Shown here: piece by piece, positions 43,052-52,369 of the stretch
Layout of the letters: each line of letters opens with the position of its first letter
Numbering within the stretch: the stretch's first letter is position 1
DNA from: Leucobacter aridicollis
Lineage (GTDB): Bacteria > Actinomycetota > Actinomycetes > Actinomycetales > Microbacteriaceae
NCBI RefSeq assembly: GCF_024399335.1
Contig: NZ_CP075339.1
Location: 744,001 to 808,000, forward strand
Length of the DNA stretch: 64,000 nt
Direction of reading: 5' to 3'
The notes under the pieces: generated by a model
Database searches by the model: none
Told to the model about the DNA's origin: nothing
Seen by the model: only the letters and a program-made list of their open reading frames with translations
Translations under genes and position numbers: made by a program

Positions 43052-44856
43052 CTGGCACCGCTCACGCGCCGCTCGCCGAAGTGCGCGGACTCACTGTCAC
43101 GTTCGACGACTTCGTCGCGGTGCGCGACGTCTCGTTCACGCTCACTCCGGGCAAGTGCGTCGCGCTCGTGGGGGAGTCGGGGTCTGGGAAGTCTGTCACC
43201 GCTCGCAGCCTGCTCGGCCTCGTCGGCCGCGGCGGGGCAGTGACCGCGGAGCGACTGCGGCTCGCGGGCCGCGACCTCACCGAGCTCAGCGAACGCGACT
43301 GGCGCTCGGTGCGGGGCAGCGAGGTCGGCCTCGTGCTGCAAGACGCGCTCGTCTCGCTCGACCCGCTCATGCGCGTCGGCCCGCAGATCGCGGAAGCGCT
43401 CGCGCCGACGTCGGCAGCCCGCCGACAGCTCCGCGGCGGGGACAGGGCGGCGCGCGCCACCGAGCTACTCGAACGCGCCGGGGTCCCAGACGCCGCGGTG
43501 CGTGCCCGCCAATACCCGCACGAGCTCTCGGGCGGGCTGCGGCAGCGCGCACTCATCGCGAGCGCGGTCGCGGGGGCTCCCGGCGTGCTCATCGCCGACG
43601 AGCCGACAACCGCGCTCGACGTGACCGTGCAGGCGCAGATCTTGGCGCTGCTCGGCGAACTGCGCGCGGAGGGCACCGGGCTGCTGCTCGTGAGCCACGA
43701 CCTCGCCGTCGTCTCGCAGCTCGCAGACGAGATCCTCGTGCTGCACCGCGGCGAGGTCGTCGAGCAGGGCCCTGCCGCCGAGGTGCTTGGCGCCCCGCGC
43801 ACCGACTACACGAAGATGCTGCTCGCCGCGATTCCCGCCGAGCGAGACAGGCGGCGCCAGGCGGGTCAGACGCTTCCTGGCGATCAGGATCGCGCCGATG
43901 CGCCGGCAGACGATGCGCCGGTGCTTGGTGAGCCGGTGCCTGGCGCCCCGGTTTCCGATGCGCCGTCGCACAATGCGCCCGGGGCCGACGCGGCCCCGGC
44001 CAGCAACACGTCGACGCACCCGGTGCCAGTGCTGCAGGCGCTCAACCTGCGCAAACGCTACGCGCGGCCCGGCGGCGGGCACACGCTCGCCCTCGACGAC
44101 GTCTCGTTCGCGCTGAACCGCGGCACGACGCTCGGCATCGTCGGCGAGTCAGGCTCAGGCAAGTCAACCGCCGCGAACGCTGTGCTCGGCTTCACCTCGC
44201 TCGACGCGGGCGAGGTGCTGCTCGACGGCGATGTCTGGTCAGCGGCACGCGAGCGCGGCAGGCGCTCGCGACGGCACAGGATCCAGGCGATCTCGCAGGA
44301 TCCGCTCGGCTCGTTCGATCCGCGGGCCGACGTGCGCGGGATCCTGACCGAGGCGCTCCACGCGGTCGGCGTACCCCGACCGGAGCACACCGAGCGTGCA
44401 GTGCGCCTGCTCGAACAGGTGGGGCTCGGGTCCGAGCACCTCGCGCGCACCCCGCTCGAACTCTCGGGTGGGCAACGACAGCGCGTCGCCATCGCCCGCG
44501 CGCTCGCGACCGACCCCGAGGTCATCGTCTGCGACGAGGCGGTCTCGGCGCTCGACGTGTCCGTGCAGGCGCAGGTGCTCGACCTGCTCACCGAGCTGCA
44601 GTCTCGGCTCGGCGTCTCGCTGCTCTTCATCTCGCACGACCTCGGCGTGATCCGCAGCATCGCTGACGAGGTCATCGTGATGCGCGGCGGTCGCATCGTC
44701 GAAGCCGGGCGCACCGAGCAGGTCTTCACCGCACCCAAGCACTCCTATACCCGCGAGCTTCTCGCGGCGATCCCGCGCCTCAGGGTCGCCGACGAGCCCG
44801 CACCAGAACCCACCCCAATACTCACCGACACCACCGAAAGAACCCCAACATCATGA
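43048..44856 (+). CDS. Fused double ATPase of peptide-type ABC importer (DppDF)
   Basis: A 602-residue fusion of two ABC ATPase domains, corresponding to DppD and DppF. Domain 1 (about 8-265): Walker A GESGSGKSVTA, signature LSGGLRQRALIA, Walker B VLIADEPTTALD. Domain 2 (about 330-580): Walker A GESGSGKSTAA, signature LSGGQRQRVAIA, Walker B VIVCDEAVSALD. The linker (about 270-325) is low-complexity Asp/Ala/Pro-rich with repeated DAP units. Both sites look catalytic although domain 2 has Ala for the usual Pro after Asp-Glu. True start is the ATG inside the permease stop; a longer frame upstream is not used. Confidence 0.93.
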   Translation: MTGTAHAPLAEVRGLTVTFDDFVAVRDVSFTLTPGKCVALVGESGSGKSVTARSLLGLVGRGGAVTAERLRLAGRDLTELSERDWRSVRGSEVGLVLQDALVSLDPLMRVGPQIAEALAPTSAARRQLRGGDRAARATELLERAGVPDAAVRARQYPHELSGGLRQRALIASAVAGAPGVLIADEPTTALDVTVQAQILALLGELRAEGTGLLLVSHDLAVVSQLADEILVLHRGEVVEQGPAAEVLGAPRTDYTKMLLAAIPAERDRRRQAGQTLPGDQDRADAPADDAPVLGEPVPGAPVSDAPSHNAPGADAAPASNTSTHPVPVLQALNLRKRYARPGGGHTLALDDVSFALNRGTTLGIVGESGSGKSTAANAVLGFTSLDAGEVLLDGDVWSAARERGRRSRRHRIQAISQDPLGSFDPRADVRGILTEALHAVGVPRPEHTERAVRLLEQVGLGSEHLARTPLELSGGQRQRVAIARALATDPEVIVCDEAVSALDVSVQAQVLDLLTELQSRLGVSLLFISHDLGVIRSIADEVIVMRGGRIVEAGRTEQVFTAPKHSYTRELLAAIPRLRVADEPAPEPTPILTDTTERTPTS

Positions 44857-46514
44857 ATCGAAGACTCCTCACCATCCCAGCGATCGCCGCGACCGCGCTC
44901 CTCGCGCTGTCAGGCTGCACGACAGCGGGCGCGAACGCTGGCGACGGCGCTGCAGCCTCGGCGGATCCGACCGCTGGCGGCACCCTCACCTACTTCGCGA
45001 ACACCGAACCGCCGGTGTGGGACGGCCAGCGCATTCCGAGCCTCAACGCGAACTCGATCAACAGCTCCATCTTTGACACCGTGGTCGCGCAGGCAGACGA
45101 CGGCACCTACAAGCCTGGGCTCGCGACGAAGTGGGAGATCAGTGACGACGGCCTCACCTACACGTTCACCCTGCGCGACGACGTCACGTTCCACGACGGC
45201 ACCCCGTTCAACGCAGAGGCGCTGAAACTCAACCTCGACCGCCCGCTCGCCGAGCCCGATCTCGCGACGGTGTCGACTGGGATCGCGTCGACGAAGGTCA
45301 TCGACGAGCACACGCTCGAGGTGGTGCTCGCGAGGCAGAACGCGGCGTTCATCCACGCACTGTCGACGCCGCACTGGCCCATCTACTCGGGCAAGGTGCT
45401 CAGCGAGCACACCTCGGCAGAGCTCGCGGCGTCGCCCGAACTCTCAATCGGCACCGGCGCGTTCAAAGTGAAGGAGTACTCGAAGGGGTCGCAGCTCGTG
45501 CTCGAACGCAACGACGACTACGACTGGGCGCCCGAAACGTGGGAGCACGAGGGGCCGGCGTACCTCGACGAGGTCGTCATCCAGTTCGTGCCCGAGACGC
45601 AGGCCCGCATCGGCGCGCTCACATCGGGGCAGGCCGACGCGATCGACCAGATCCCGCCGCTGAACATCCCAGAGGTTGAGAGCGCAGGGCTCACCGTGCT
45701 CGAGAAAGACAACACAGGCACCCCCTACTACGTTGCGCTGAACCCGAACCTCGCGCCGTTTGACGACAAGAACGTGCGGCTCGCGTTCAGGGAGTCTGTC
45801 GACATCGACGGCCTGCTCGAGGGCGTCTACGCCGGCGTCTACGAGAAGGCGTGGAGCACGACGCTGCCAGGCACCCCGCCCGAGGGATCGTTCGACGAGT
45901 CGCTCGTCGACAGCTGGGGCTACGACCCTGAGAACGCCGCGAAGCTGCTCGACGAAGCGGGCTACACCGAGGTCGACTCAGACGGCTACCGCGTGAAAGA
46001 CGGCAAGCGGCTCACGCTGAACTGGAGCGTTGACAGCCTGTACCAGCAGACCGATCAGCGCCAGCAGCTCGGCGAGGCCATCGCGTCGTCGCTGAAAGAC
46101 GCAGGCTTCGAGGTGATTCGCACCCCGTACGACACCGCCGCGTACACCGCGCAGCTCGCGAAGGGCGAGCACCACCTCGCCGACTCGTCGCGCGGCTTCG
46201 CCGACGTTGGTACCTCCGTCTACCCGTTCACCACGGGCGGCATTCCGAGCTCGAACGGCGGCTCAGGCATCAACTACGGCCTACTCAGCGACCCGGCAAT
46301 CGACGACGCCTACAAGATCATCACAAGCTCGCTCGACCCTGCGGAGCGCATCGACGCGGCACACGAGGTGCAGCATCGCATTCTCGACGAGGGCTACGTT
46401 GTGCCGATCTACGTGCCGAAGAAGATCGTCGGCACGACTGACAGCGTCAGCGGCTGGAAGTTTGACGCCGTCGGTTACACCGATTCGTTCTACGACGTCT
46501 GGCTCGCACAGTAG
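44853..46514 (+). CDS. Peptide/nickel-type ABC substrate-binding lipoprotein
   Basis: A 553-residue SBP family-5 lipoprotein. Signal with lipobox LSGC (Cys about 23), then GGTLTYFANTEPPVWDG, LATKWEISDDGLTYTFTLR and DVTFHDGTPFNAEA, the family signature. It collects oligopeptide-like, glutathione-like or other bulky solutes for the permeases. ATG overlaps the ATPase stop. The monooxygenase genes follow after 39 bases. Confidence 0.93.
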   Translation: MNRRLLTIPAIAATALLALSGCTTAGANAGDGAAASADPTAGGTLTYFANTEPPVWDGQRIPSLNANSINSSIFDTVVAQADDGTYKPGLATKWEISDDGLTYTFTLRDDVTFHDGTPFNAEALKLNLDRPLAEPDLATVSTGIASTKVIDEHTLEVVLARQNAAFIHALSTPHWPIYSGKVLSEHTSAELAASPELSIGTGAFKVKEYSKGSQLVLERNDDYDWAPETWEHEGPAYLDEVVIQFVPETQARIGALTSGQADAIDQIPPLNIPEVESAGLTVLEKDNTGTPYYVALNPNLAPFDDKNVRLAFRESVDIDGLLEGVYAGVYEKAWSTTLPGTPPEGSFDESLVDSWGYDPENAAKLLDEAGYTEVDSDGYRVKDGKRLTLNWSVDSLYQQTDQRQQLGEAIASSLKDAGFEVIRTPYDTAAYTAQLAKGEHHLADSSRGFADVGTSVYPFTTGGIPSSNGGSGINYGLLSDPAIDDAYKIITSSLDPAERIDAAHEVQHRILDEGYVVPIYVPKKIVGTTDSVSGWKFDAVGYTDSFYDVWLAQ

Positions 46515-46553
46515 CCCGCGGGCTGCCGCAGCCACTGAGAAAGGACCACAGCA

Positions 46554-47675
46554 ATGCCACGGATTGACCTGTTCTACTACGGCGACACCTCGCCTGGCCA
46601 GTCACCAGCACAGCTCTACCGCGAGATCGAGGAGCAGATCGTGCTCGGCGACACGCTCGGATACCATGGCGCATGGGTGACCGAGCATCACTTCCAGGCG
46701 CGCGGTGAGGTGCCCGACCCGCTGACGCTGTTCGCGCGGCTCAGCGGCAGCACCACGCGCATCAGGCTCGGCACATCGATCGCCTGCGCCCCCTACTACC
46801 ACCCGATCAGGCTCGCCGAGCAGGCCGCGCTCGTCGACGCGCTCTCTGGCGGCAGGCTCGACCTCGGCGTCGGCACTGGAATGACGACGCCCGAACTCGC
46901 GGCGGTGTGGGGGTTTCAGCCAGACGACGCGGCACGGCGGGCGAAAGAGGTCCACGAGATCCTCACCCAGGCCTTCGACGACGGCGTGGTGAACTACGCG
47001 GGGGAGTTCTACAACTTCTCTGACGTGCGCATCTCGCCGCCAGCCGGGCGGCCCGCGAAAGACATCATCTGGACTGCCGCAGGCCGAAACGCGATCCCGC
47101 TCGCGACGAAGCACGGCTTCAGGCTCATGATCCCGCGGCCGCTGCCGCTCGCGCAGCGGCTGCAGATCAACGACGAGTACCGGGAAGCGGTGCCTGGCGG
47201 CGAGGTCATCCACCTGCGCTCGGGCCTCGTCGGCCCGACGGCTGAGATCGCCCGCGAGCGCGCGGTCGAGTTTCTACGGGAGTACGCTGCCGTCTACCTC
47301 CGCACCGACTGGCGCGGCGGGCCGGACAGCCAGGCGTTCGATGACATCGCAGAGAAACTGTCGTTCGCCGTCGGCACCGCCGAGCAGGTCGCCGACAAGA
47401 TCTGGGAGTGGACCGAGCAGTTCGGCGGCACCGAAGAGACAGCCATTCAGTTCCACGGCCCCCGCGTCGAGCACGCGCACGTGCTCGAATCCATCGAGCT
47501 GTTTGCCCCGCAGCTCGCCCAGCTGCAAGACGACGCCCCGCGCACGAGCGTGCAATGGGAGGACAGGGGGATCGAGGATCGCCCGGTGCCCCACGGACTC
47601 ACCCCCTACAGCGACGGCGGCGTGCAAGACCCAGACGTGCGGCGCCTCGTCGGGGCGCAGCAGGCAGCACAGTGA
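46554..47675 (+). CDS. LLM-class flavin-dependent monooxygenase
   Basis: A 373-residue luciferase-like protein (bacterial luciferase/SsuD fold). WVTEHHFQARGEVPDP (about 41-56), IRLGTSIACAPYYHPIRLAEQ and LSGGRLDLGVGTG carry the flavin-binding strands. Uses FMNH2 and O2 to oxidise or cleave S-, N- or C-containing substrates. AAAGGA precedes the ATG. It forms a tandem with a second LLM protein and a flavin reductase fusion, so reduced flavin is supplied in the operon. The 3' end is duplicated in a 24-base direct repeat. Confidence 0.92.
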   Translation: MPRIDLFYYGDTSPGQSPAQLYREIEEQIVLGDTLGYHGAWVTEHHFQARGEVPDPLTLFARLSGSTTRIRLGTSIACAPYYHPIRLAEQAALVDALSGGRLDLGVGTGMTTPELAAVWGFQPDDAARRAKEVHEILTQAFDDGVVNYAGEFYNFSDVRISPPAGRPAKDIIWTAAGRNAIPLATKHGFRLMIPRPLPLAQRLQINDEYREAVPGGEVIHLRSGLVGPTAEIARERAVEFLREYAAVYLRTDWRGGPDSQAFDDIAEKLSFAVGTAEQVADKIWEWTEQFGGTEETAIQFHGPRVEHAHVLESIELFAPQLAQLQDDAPRTSVQWEDRGIEDRPVPHGLTPYSDGGVQDPDVRRLVGAQQAAQ

Positions 47676-47713
47676 CGCCGACGCGGCGACAGCAGGCAGC
47701 ACAGTGACGCCGA
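47658..47713. repeat. 24-base direct repeat at the end of the first monooxygenase gene
   Basis: CAGCAGGCAGCACAGTGACG plus CCGA occurs at 47658-47681 and again at 47690-47713. The first copy contains the gene's last codons and TGA stop; the second lies in the 81-base gap, so the gene end was duplicated. Confidence 0.75.
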
Positions 47714-47756
47714 TACGGCGGCGGCACGCACACACGACACGACGAGGAGCACTCTC

Positions 47757-48887
47757 ATGACCACACCACCACTTCACCCGCAGGCTGGCACGCGCAGCCC
47801 GCTCGGCACGACCGACATCGGCGAGAAGCTGCGCATTGGGTTCATCACCCACTTCGACCAGAGCGAAGACACCGCGTCGATCTACCGCGAGAACATCCGC
47901 CTCGTGCAGGCGCTCGAAGCGCAGGGATACGACAGCGCGTGGATCGCGACCCGCCACTTCGGCAGCGGCTGGGCCGCGGCGCCGAGCCCGTACGGCCTGC
48001 TCGGGGCGCTCGCCGCATCGACCGAGCGGATTGGCCTCGGAACAGCCGTGCTTCCCATCATCTTCGACGACGCGGTGCGTGCGGCAGAAGAGCTGTCTGT
48101 CATCGACCACCTGTCGGGCGGGCGCCTGCTCGTCGGGCTCGGGAAGGGTGTGCCGAGCGACTCGTACCAGGTGTTCGAGGCGTATTCGCCAGACCGCGAC
48201 CAGAGTTTCAGCGAGAAGATCGAGACCCTGCACTGGGCGCTCGAGGGCAACCAGGTCGAGGGCGGCTCGCAGTCGATCTACCCTGCGAACACCTCGTTGC
48301 AGGGCCGCCTGTTTCACGGCAGCTCGAACGACAAGACGATCAGGTACGCCGCCGAGCGCGGCGACGGCTTCATCCTCGAACGGTTCGGCAACGGCCCTGA
48401 GCGCGAGCCGGGGGAGCGCCAGACGTTCCAGCGCAGGCAGCTGCGCACCGTGCTCGACTACCGGCGCGTCTTCCGCGAGACCTGGGGCGACACTCGCACC
48501 CCGTACGTCGTCACGTCGCGCAGCGCGTACCCCGGGGCGACGACAAGCGCGGCGCTCGCTGAGGCATCCGCAACCGCCGCCAGGTGGAACGAGTACGCGG
48601 GCATCCTCGGCAGGGTGAACCCCGAATACTCGCCCGCCGACCAGCTGCTCTCAGACAACTTCGTCTGGGGCGACCCAGAGGCGCTCGCCGCAGACCTGCT
48701 CGCAGACCCGACGGTGCTCCTCACCGACGAACTCGTGCTCGGTATTCACCCCGCGCTGCACACCATCGACGAGACCATCGCGAAAGCGAAGATTCTGCTC
48801 GACGAGGTGGTGCCGCTCGTCCGTAAGGGCTGGGCCACCGGTCGTGCCGAGCTGCTCGCCCACGAGGAAGCCGGGGTCGCGTCGTGA
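47757..48887 (+). CDS. Second LLM-class flavin-dependent monooxygenase
   Basis: A 376-residue luciferase-like protein, diverged from the preceding one. RIGFITHFDQ near the N-terminus, WIATRHFGSGWAAAPSPYGL (about 61-80), IGLGTAVLPIIFDDAVRAAE and LSGGRLLVGLGKG mark the flavin barrel. GAGGAG precedes the ATG. Probably acts on the same substrate class or forms a heteromer with its neighbour. The start of the DUF1684-flavin reductase fusion overlaps its stop (GTGA). Confidence 0.92.
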   Translation: MTTPPLHPQAGTRSPLGTTDIGEKLRIGFITHFDQSEDTASIYRENIRLVQALEAQGYDSAWIATRHFGSGWAAAPSPYGLLGALAASTERIGLGTAVLPIIFDDAVRAAEELSVIDHLSGGRLLVGLGKGVPSDSYQVFEAYSPDRDQSFSEKIETLHWALEGNQVEGGSQSIYPANTSLQGRLFHGSSNDKTIRYAAERGDGFILERFGNGPEREPGERQTFQRRQLRTVLDYRRVFRETWGDTRTPYVVTSRSAYPGATTSAALAEASATAARWNEYAGILGRVNPEYSPADQLLSDNFVWGDPEALAADLLADPTVLLTDELVLGIHPALHTIDETIAKAKILLDEVVPLVRKGWATGRAELLAHEEAGVAS

Positions 48888-50383
48888 ACCCGGCTCCCGC
48901 GAGAAGCGTCGCCGAGGACATTGCAGGCGTCGCGCGCGGCTCCGGATCAGGGGGCGTGCCACCGGATCCCGCTGCCGCCGGGCAAAGGGGAGTGCCACCG
49001 GATGCCGGTTCCGCCGGGACGGCTGAGTTCGCGCCCGCCCGGGGGCCAGAGGCGAACGCCGATGTGGTCCCCGACACTGCAGCTTTCGAGCCAGACAGGG
49101 CTGTGTTCGAGCGGGAGTGGGCCGAGTGGCAGCAGGGGCGCCTCGGCGCCGCGACAGCGCCGACCGGGCCGGCAGCGCTCGTGCTCACACAGTGGGTGAC
49201 TGGCGAGGAGCCGCGGGCGGTTGCCGGGCTTCCCGGCCTGTGGTCGGCACCGGGCGGGGTGCTCACCGCGACCGGCTTCGCTCCCGGTGACTACACGCTA
49301 CCGACGGGCGAGCACGCCCAAGCGCCCCTGCGCCTCGGCGAGCCACGGGGCGACGCCGATGCCGGCGCCCACGCCGAGGTGCGGGCCGGGACGCTCACCG
49401 TGCGGCCGTTTGCGCGCGAGGGAGTGCCTGCGGTGCGGGTGTTCGACCCCGCCACCCCCGGGCGCACCGGGCTCGAATCGATCGACGCGTTCGCGCCCGA
49501 TCCTGCCTGGGTGGTCCCCGCGCGCTTCGACCCCCGCCCGCGAGCGGTGCCCATCGAACTCGCAGACGGGCACCAGACGATCGCCGAGACCTCAGGCGAT
49601 CTCGTGTTCGAGCTCGCCGGCGTCGAACACCGGCTCGCCGGCACCGTGCGCGGCGGCCCGATCTCGGTTGTCTTCGGCGACGCAACAAACGGTGTTGAGA
49701 GCTACGGCTTCAGGTTTCTCACGGTGCCGGCGCCAGACGCGAACGGGCGCACCGTGATCGACTTCAACCGCTCCTACCTGCCGCCGTGCGCGTTCAGCGA
49801 TCAGTTCGTATGCCCGCTGCCTGCCGCGGGCAACCGGCTTCCGGTTCGCATCGCGGCCGGCGAACGCGAGGTGCGGCGCTTGGCTGAACCTACTGCGGAG
49901 GAGGCACGTACGAGGCGCTACCGCGACGTGATGGGCGCGTTCCCCTCTGGCGTCACTATCGTCACGACGCAGGGCGACACGGGCCCGGTCGGGTTCACCT
50001 GCCAGTCGTTCTACAGCGTGTCGATCACGCCGCCGCTCGTGTCGTTCTCCATCTCGCGCTCCTCAAAGAGTCTCGCTGCGGTGCGCAAGCGTGGCAGGGT
50101 CGTCATCAACTTTCTGAGCTCGGCGCAGCGACACCTGAGCGCCCAGTTCGCGAGGTCGGGCACCGATAAGTGGCAGGGTGTGGCTTGGACCCCTGCGGTC
50201 GACAACGGCTCGCCGGTGCTCGACGAGGTGACGGGCTGGGTCGCGGGCGAGATCGACCGCGAGATCGAGGCGGGTGACCACCTCATCTTCCTCGTGCGGG
50301 TGGACGCCCTGCACACGGCGCCAGACGTTGAACCCCTCGTCTTTCACCGGGGAAGCTACCGGGAACTCGAGTACATGATCTAG
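48884..50383 (+). CDS. DUF1684-flavin reductase fusion protein
   Basis: A 499-residue two-domain protein. After a low-complexity Gly/Pro/Ala-rich N-terminus (about 1-60) a DUF1684 domain covers about 70-320; the signature IDFNRSYLPPCAFSDQFVCP is clear near residue 290. The C-terminal part (about 340-499) is a flavin reductase-like FMN-binding domain (YRDVMGAFPSGVTIVTTQ, GFTCQSFYSVSITPPLVSF, FHRGSYRELE). The reductase should feed FMNH2 to the two upstream monooxygenases. The role of DUF1684 is not known; joined here it may bind substrate or tether the monooxygenases. GTG overlaps the upstream stop, last gene of the operon. Confidence 0.9.
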   Translation: MNPAPARSVAEDIAGVARGSGSGGVPPDPAAAGQRGVPPDAGSAGTAEFAPARGPEANADVVPDTAAFEPDRAVFEREWAEWQQGRLGAATAPTGPAALVLTQWVTGEEPRAVAGLPGLWSAPGGVLTATGFAPGDYTLPTGEHAQAPLRLGEPRGDADAGAHAEVRAGTLTVRPFAREGVPAVRVFDPATPGRTGLESIDAFAPDPAWVVPARFDPRPRAVPIELADGHQTIAETSGDLVFELAGVEHRLAGTVRGGPISVVFGDATNGVESYGFRFLTVPAPDANGRTVIDFNRSYLPPCAFSDQFVCPLPAAGNRLPVRIAAGEREVRRLAEPTAEEARTRRYRDVMGAFPSGVTIVTTQGDTGPVGFTCQSFYSVSITPPLVSFSISRSSKSLAAVRKRGRVVINFLSSAQRHLSAQFARSGTDKWQGVAWTPAVDNGSPVLDEVTGWVAGEIDREIEAGDHLIFLVRVDALHTAPDVEPLVFHRGSYRELEYMI

Positions 50384-50390
50384 CTGGGGT

Positions 50391-50432
50391 GCAGCCGGTC
50401 GGCCGCGCACTCGCTCTCGGTCGACCGGCTGC
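50391..50432 (+). terminator. Terminator of the nine-gene operon
   Basis: GCAGCCGGTCG (50391-50401) and CGACCGGCTGC (50422-50432) pair perfectly over 11 bases, 8 bases after the fusion-protein stop; the 20-base loop is itself GC-rich. Confidence 0.55.
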
Positions 50433-50727
50433 GCCAACGCCTGAGCGCCCCCACGAGCTGTTCACCCGCGAATGGTAGGTTGTACGGCATGACACATCGA
50501 GCCAGTGGGGTGATACTCGCCCCGACCGTGTGGGCGGTGCCCCAGCCTGGCACGAACGGTTACGTCTCGTCGTGGGGAGCGATGCTGTCTGGCACCACAC
50601 CGATAGTGGCGCTTGCGCTACCCCGACCACCAGCGGGATTCCTCGTCGCCTGATGTCAGGCGCACAGGAACTGCGTCCTGCCCTGGCCGGGTGAGATTTC
50701 CTCGCACGCACGCCACCCGGAGACCCA
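50433..50727. other. Leader/intergenic region before nhaA
   Basis: No gene supported. It is GC-rich with several short self-complementary stretches and could carry a leader for nhaA; I could not match it to any sodium or other riboswitch consensus from memory. Confidence 0.35.
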
Positions 50728-52059
50728 GTGACCTCATCGACCCCACGCCCCACGTTCCCGCGCATCGGCGGCTTCGCCGAAGCCCGCCGCATCGCCGAGC
50801 TCCTGCGTAAGGAGACCGTCGGCGGGATACTGCTCGTCGTCGCCGCGCTCATCGCCATTGTCTGGGCGAACTCGCCTGCCGCGGCGGGCTATTTCGCGCT
50901 TCGCGACTTCACGATCGGCTACGAGCCCTGGCACCTCAGGCTCTCGCTAGGCGCATGGGCCGCCGACGGTCTGCTCGCCATCTTCTTCTTCCTCGTCGGG
51001 CTCGAACTCAAACGCGAGTTCGTCGCCGGTGACCTGCGCAACATCCGCACTGCGATCGTGCCCATCGCGGCGGCGGTCGGCGGTGTCGCCGTGCCGGCGC
51101 TCATCTACGTCGCAATTGCCTCGCAGAACGAGGCGCTCCGAGGCGGCTGGGCGATCCCGACCGCCACGGATATCGCGTTCGCCGTCGCGGTGCTCGCGAT
51201 CATTGGCTCGCACCTGCCGCCCGCCCTGCGCATCTTCCTGCTCACCCTCGCGGTCGTTGACGACCTCCTCGCGATCAGCATCATCGCCGTGTTCTACACC
51301 GACAGCATCGAGGTGCTCGCGCTTGTGCTGTCGCTCGCGGTGATCGCGCTGTACGGGGTCATTGCGCAGCGCTACCGCGTCTTTTTCGGGGCGCACGCCT
51401 TCGCCGCCTGGCTCGTGCTCCTCCCGATCGGAGGGGTTGCGTGGGCACTGATGCACGCCTCGGGCATCCACGCGACGATCGCTGGCGTACTGCTCGGTTT
51501 CACGATTCCCGTGTTGCATCGTCGCGCAGACCGCGATGCTGGGGGGAACACCCCGGGGCTCGCCGAAGAGTTCGAGCACCGCTTCAGGCCGCTCTCGGCA
51601 GGGTTCGCAGTGCCCGTGTTCGCCTTCTTCGCAGCTGGCGTTTCTGTCGGCGGGGCCGACGGGATCCGCGCCGCGATAGCCAACCCGCTCACCATGGCCA
51701 TCGTCGCCGCCCTCGTGTTCGGCAAGCCGATCGGTATCCTCACGACGACCTGGCTCACCACTTCGCTCATGCGCACCAAGCTCGATCCTGGCCTCAAGTG
51801 GATCGACATGGCCGGAGTCGGCCTGCTTGCCGGCATCGGATTTACTGTCTCGTTGCTCATCGCCGAACTGAGCTTTGCGCCGGGGTCGGCGGAGGCAGAC
51901 ACGGCGAAGGTCGCGATCCTCGCTGCCTCAGTGATCGCGGCTGTGCTCGCCTCTGCCCTTCTCATCACCCGAAATCGCCAGTACAAGCGCATCGCGCTTC
52001 GCGACGCGGTCGACGAGAACGCCGACGGTATCCCAGACATCTACCAGCGGGGCGAGTGA
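50728..52059 (+). CDS. nhaA: Na+/H+ antiporter NhaA
   Basis: A 443-residue antiporter with about twelve membrane helices. [14 protein letters not shown] (about 90-103), the [12 protein letters not shown] segment with the Asp equivalent to E. coli Asp133, and [11 protein letters not shown] with the essential Asp pair (Asp163/164 equivalents) are present, as is KPIGIL with the late Lys. Exports Na+ or Li+ in exchange for 2 H+, for salt and pH homeostasis. A basic N-terminus precedes the first helix. Read from GTG at 50728. It is a single-gene unit. Confidence 0.95.
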   Translation: MTSSTPRPTFPRIGGFAEARRIAELLRKETVGGILLVVAALIAIVWANSPAAAGYFALRDFTIGYEPWHLRLSLGAWAADGLLAIFFFLVGLELKREFVAGDLRNIRTAIVPIAAAVGGVAVPALIYVAIASQNEALRGGWAIPTATDIAFAVAVLAIIGSHLPPALRIFLLTLAVVDDLLAISIIAVFYTDSIEVLALVLSLAVIALYGVIAQRYRVFFGAHAFAAWLVLLPIGGVAWALMHASGIHATIAGVLLGFTIPVLHRRADRDAGGNTPGLAEEFEHRFRPLSAGFAVPVFAFFAAGVSVGGADGIRAAIANPLTMAIVAALVFGKPIGILTTTWLTTSLMRTKLDPGLKWIDMAGVGLLAGIGFTVSLLIAELSFAPGSAEADTAKVAILAASVIAAVLASALLITRNRQYKRIALRDAVDENADGIPDIYQRGE

Positions 52060-52104
52060 CGGCCTGAGCGCAGCCGACACGCGGGTGGGGCTCGGGCGCG
52101 CTAG

Positions 52105-52209
52105 GCGGCACTGCTTGGCGGTGCGCTGCTCCTCGGAGCGGGCCTGCTGCTCGTGGCTTTCAAACGCCGCAAGCGGGAGGAAGAAGAGACTCAGGTGGCT
52201 AGCCACTAA
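52105..52209 (+). pseudogene. Relic of a sortase-anchored protein C-terminus
   Basis: An open stretch of 34 codons reads as a hydrophobic helix followed by a positively charged tail (LLGGALLLGAGLLLVAFKRR then KREEETQ), the typical end of an LPXTG-type surface protein. It follows a stop codon, has no start or sorting motif, and sits 45 bases after nhaA. Likely the remaining stub of a deleted surface-protein gene. Confidence 0.5.
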
Positions 52210-52225
52210 CGAGTTCCTCGAATGA

Positions 52226-52264
52226 GGGGGCTGGGGCCGGAATCTGATTCCGGTCTCAGCCCCC
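52226..52264 (+). terminator. Terminator hairpin right of the surface-protein stub
   Basis: GGGGGCTGGGGCCGGAAT pairs with ATTCCGGTCTCAGCCCCC over 18 bases with two G-U pairs and a CTG loop. It probably ended the lost surface-protein gene and now also serves nhaA. Confidence 0.65.
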
Positions 52265-52325
52265 TTCGCGGTTGTGGCGCCGCCCGCCACGCCGACGCAG
52301 ACGGTTGCGGGTCACTTCGTGACAC

Positions 52326-52369
52326 AAAAAAGCTGCCGGGACTTGGTGTAAAACCAAGGCCCGGCAGCT
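52326..52369 (-). terminator. Rho-independent terminator of the Ehu-like operon
   Basis: On the minus strand AGCTGCCGGG-C-CTTGGT... pairs with its complement (arms 52353-52369 and 52331-52347, one mismatch) around a 5-base loop and is followed by six T's (A-run 52326-52331 on the plus strand). This is the most canonical intrinsic terminator in the window. Confidence 0.8.

Noticed and set aside
43867..44020. Tandem repeat array in the double ATPase linker
   Set aside because: Units coding Asp-Ala-Pro are irregular and fully explained as a flexible protein linker.
50433..50727. Sodium riboswitch before nhaA
   Set aside because: The leader is GC-rich with possible stems but I could not align it to a known sodium or nhaA motif.
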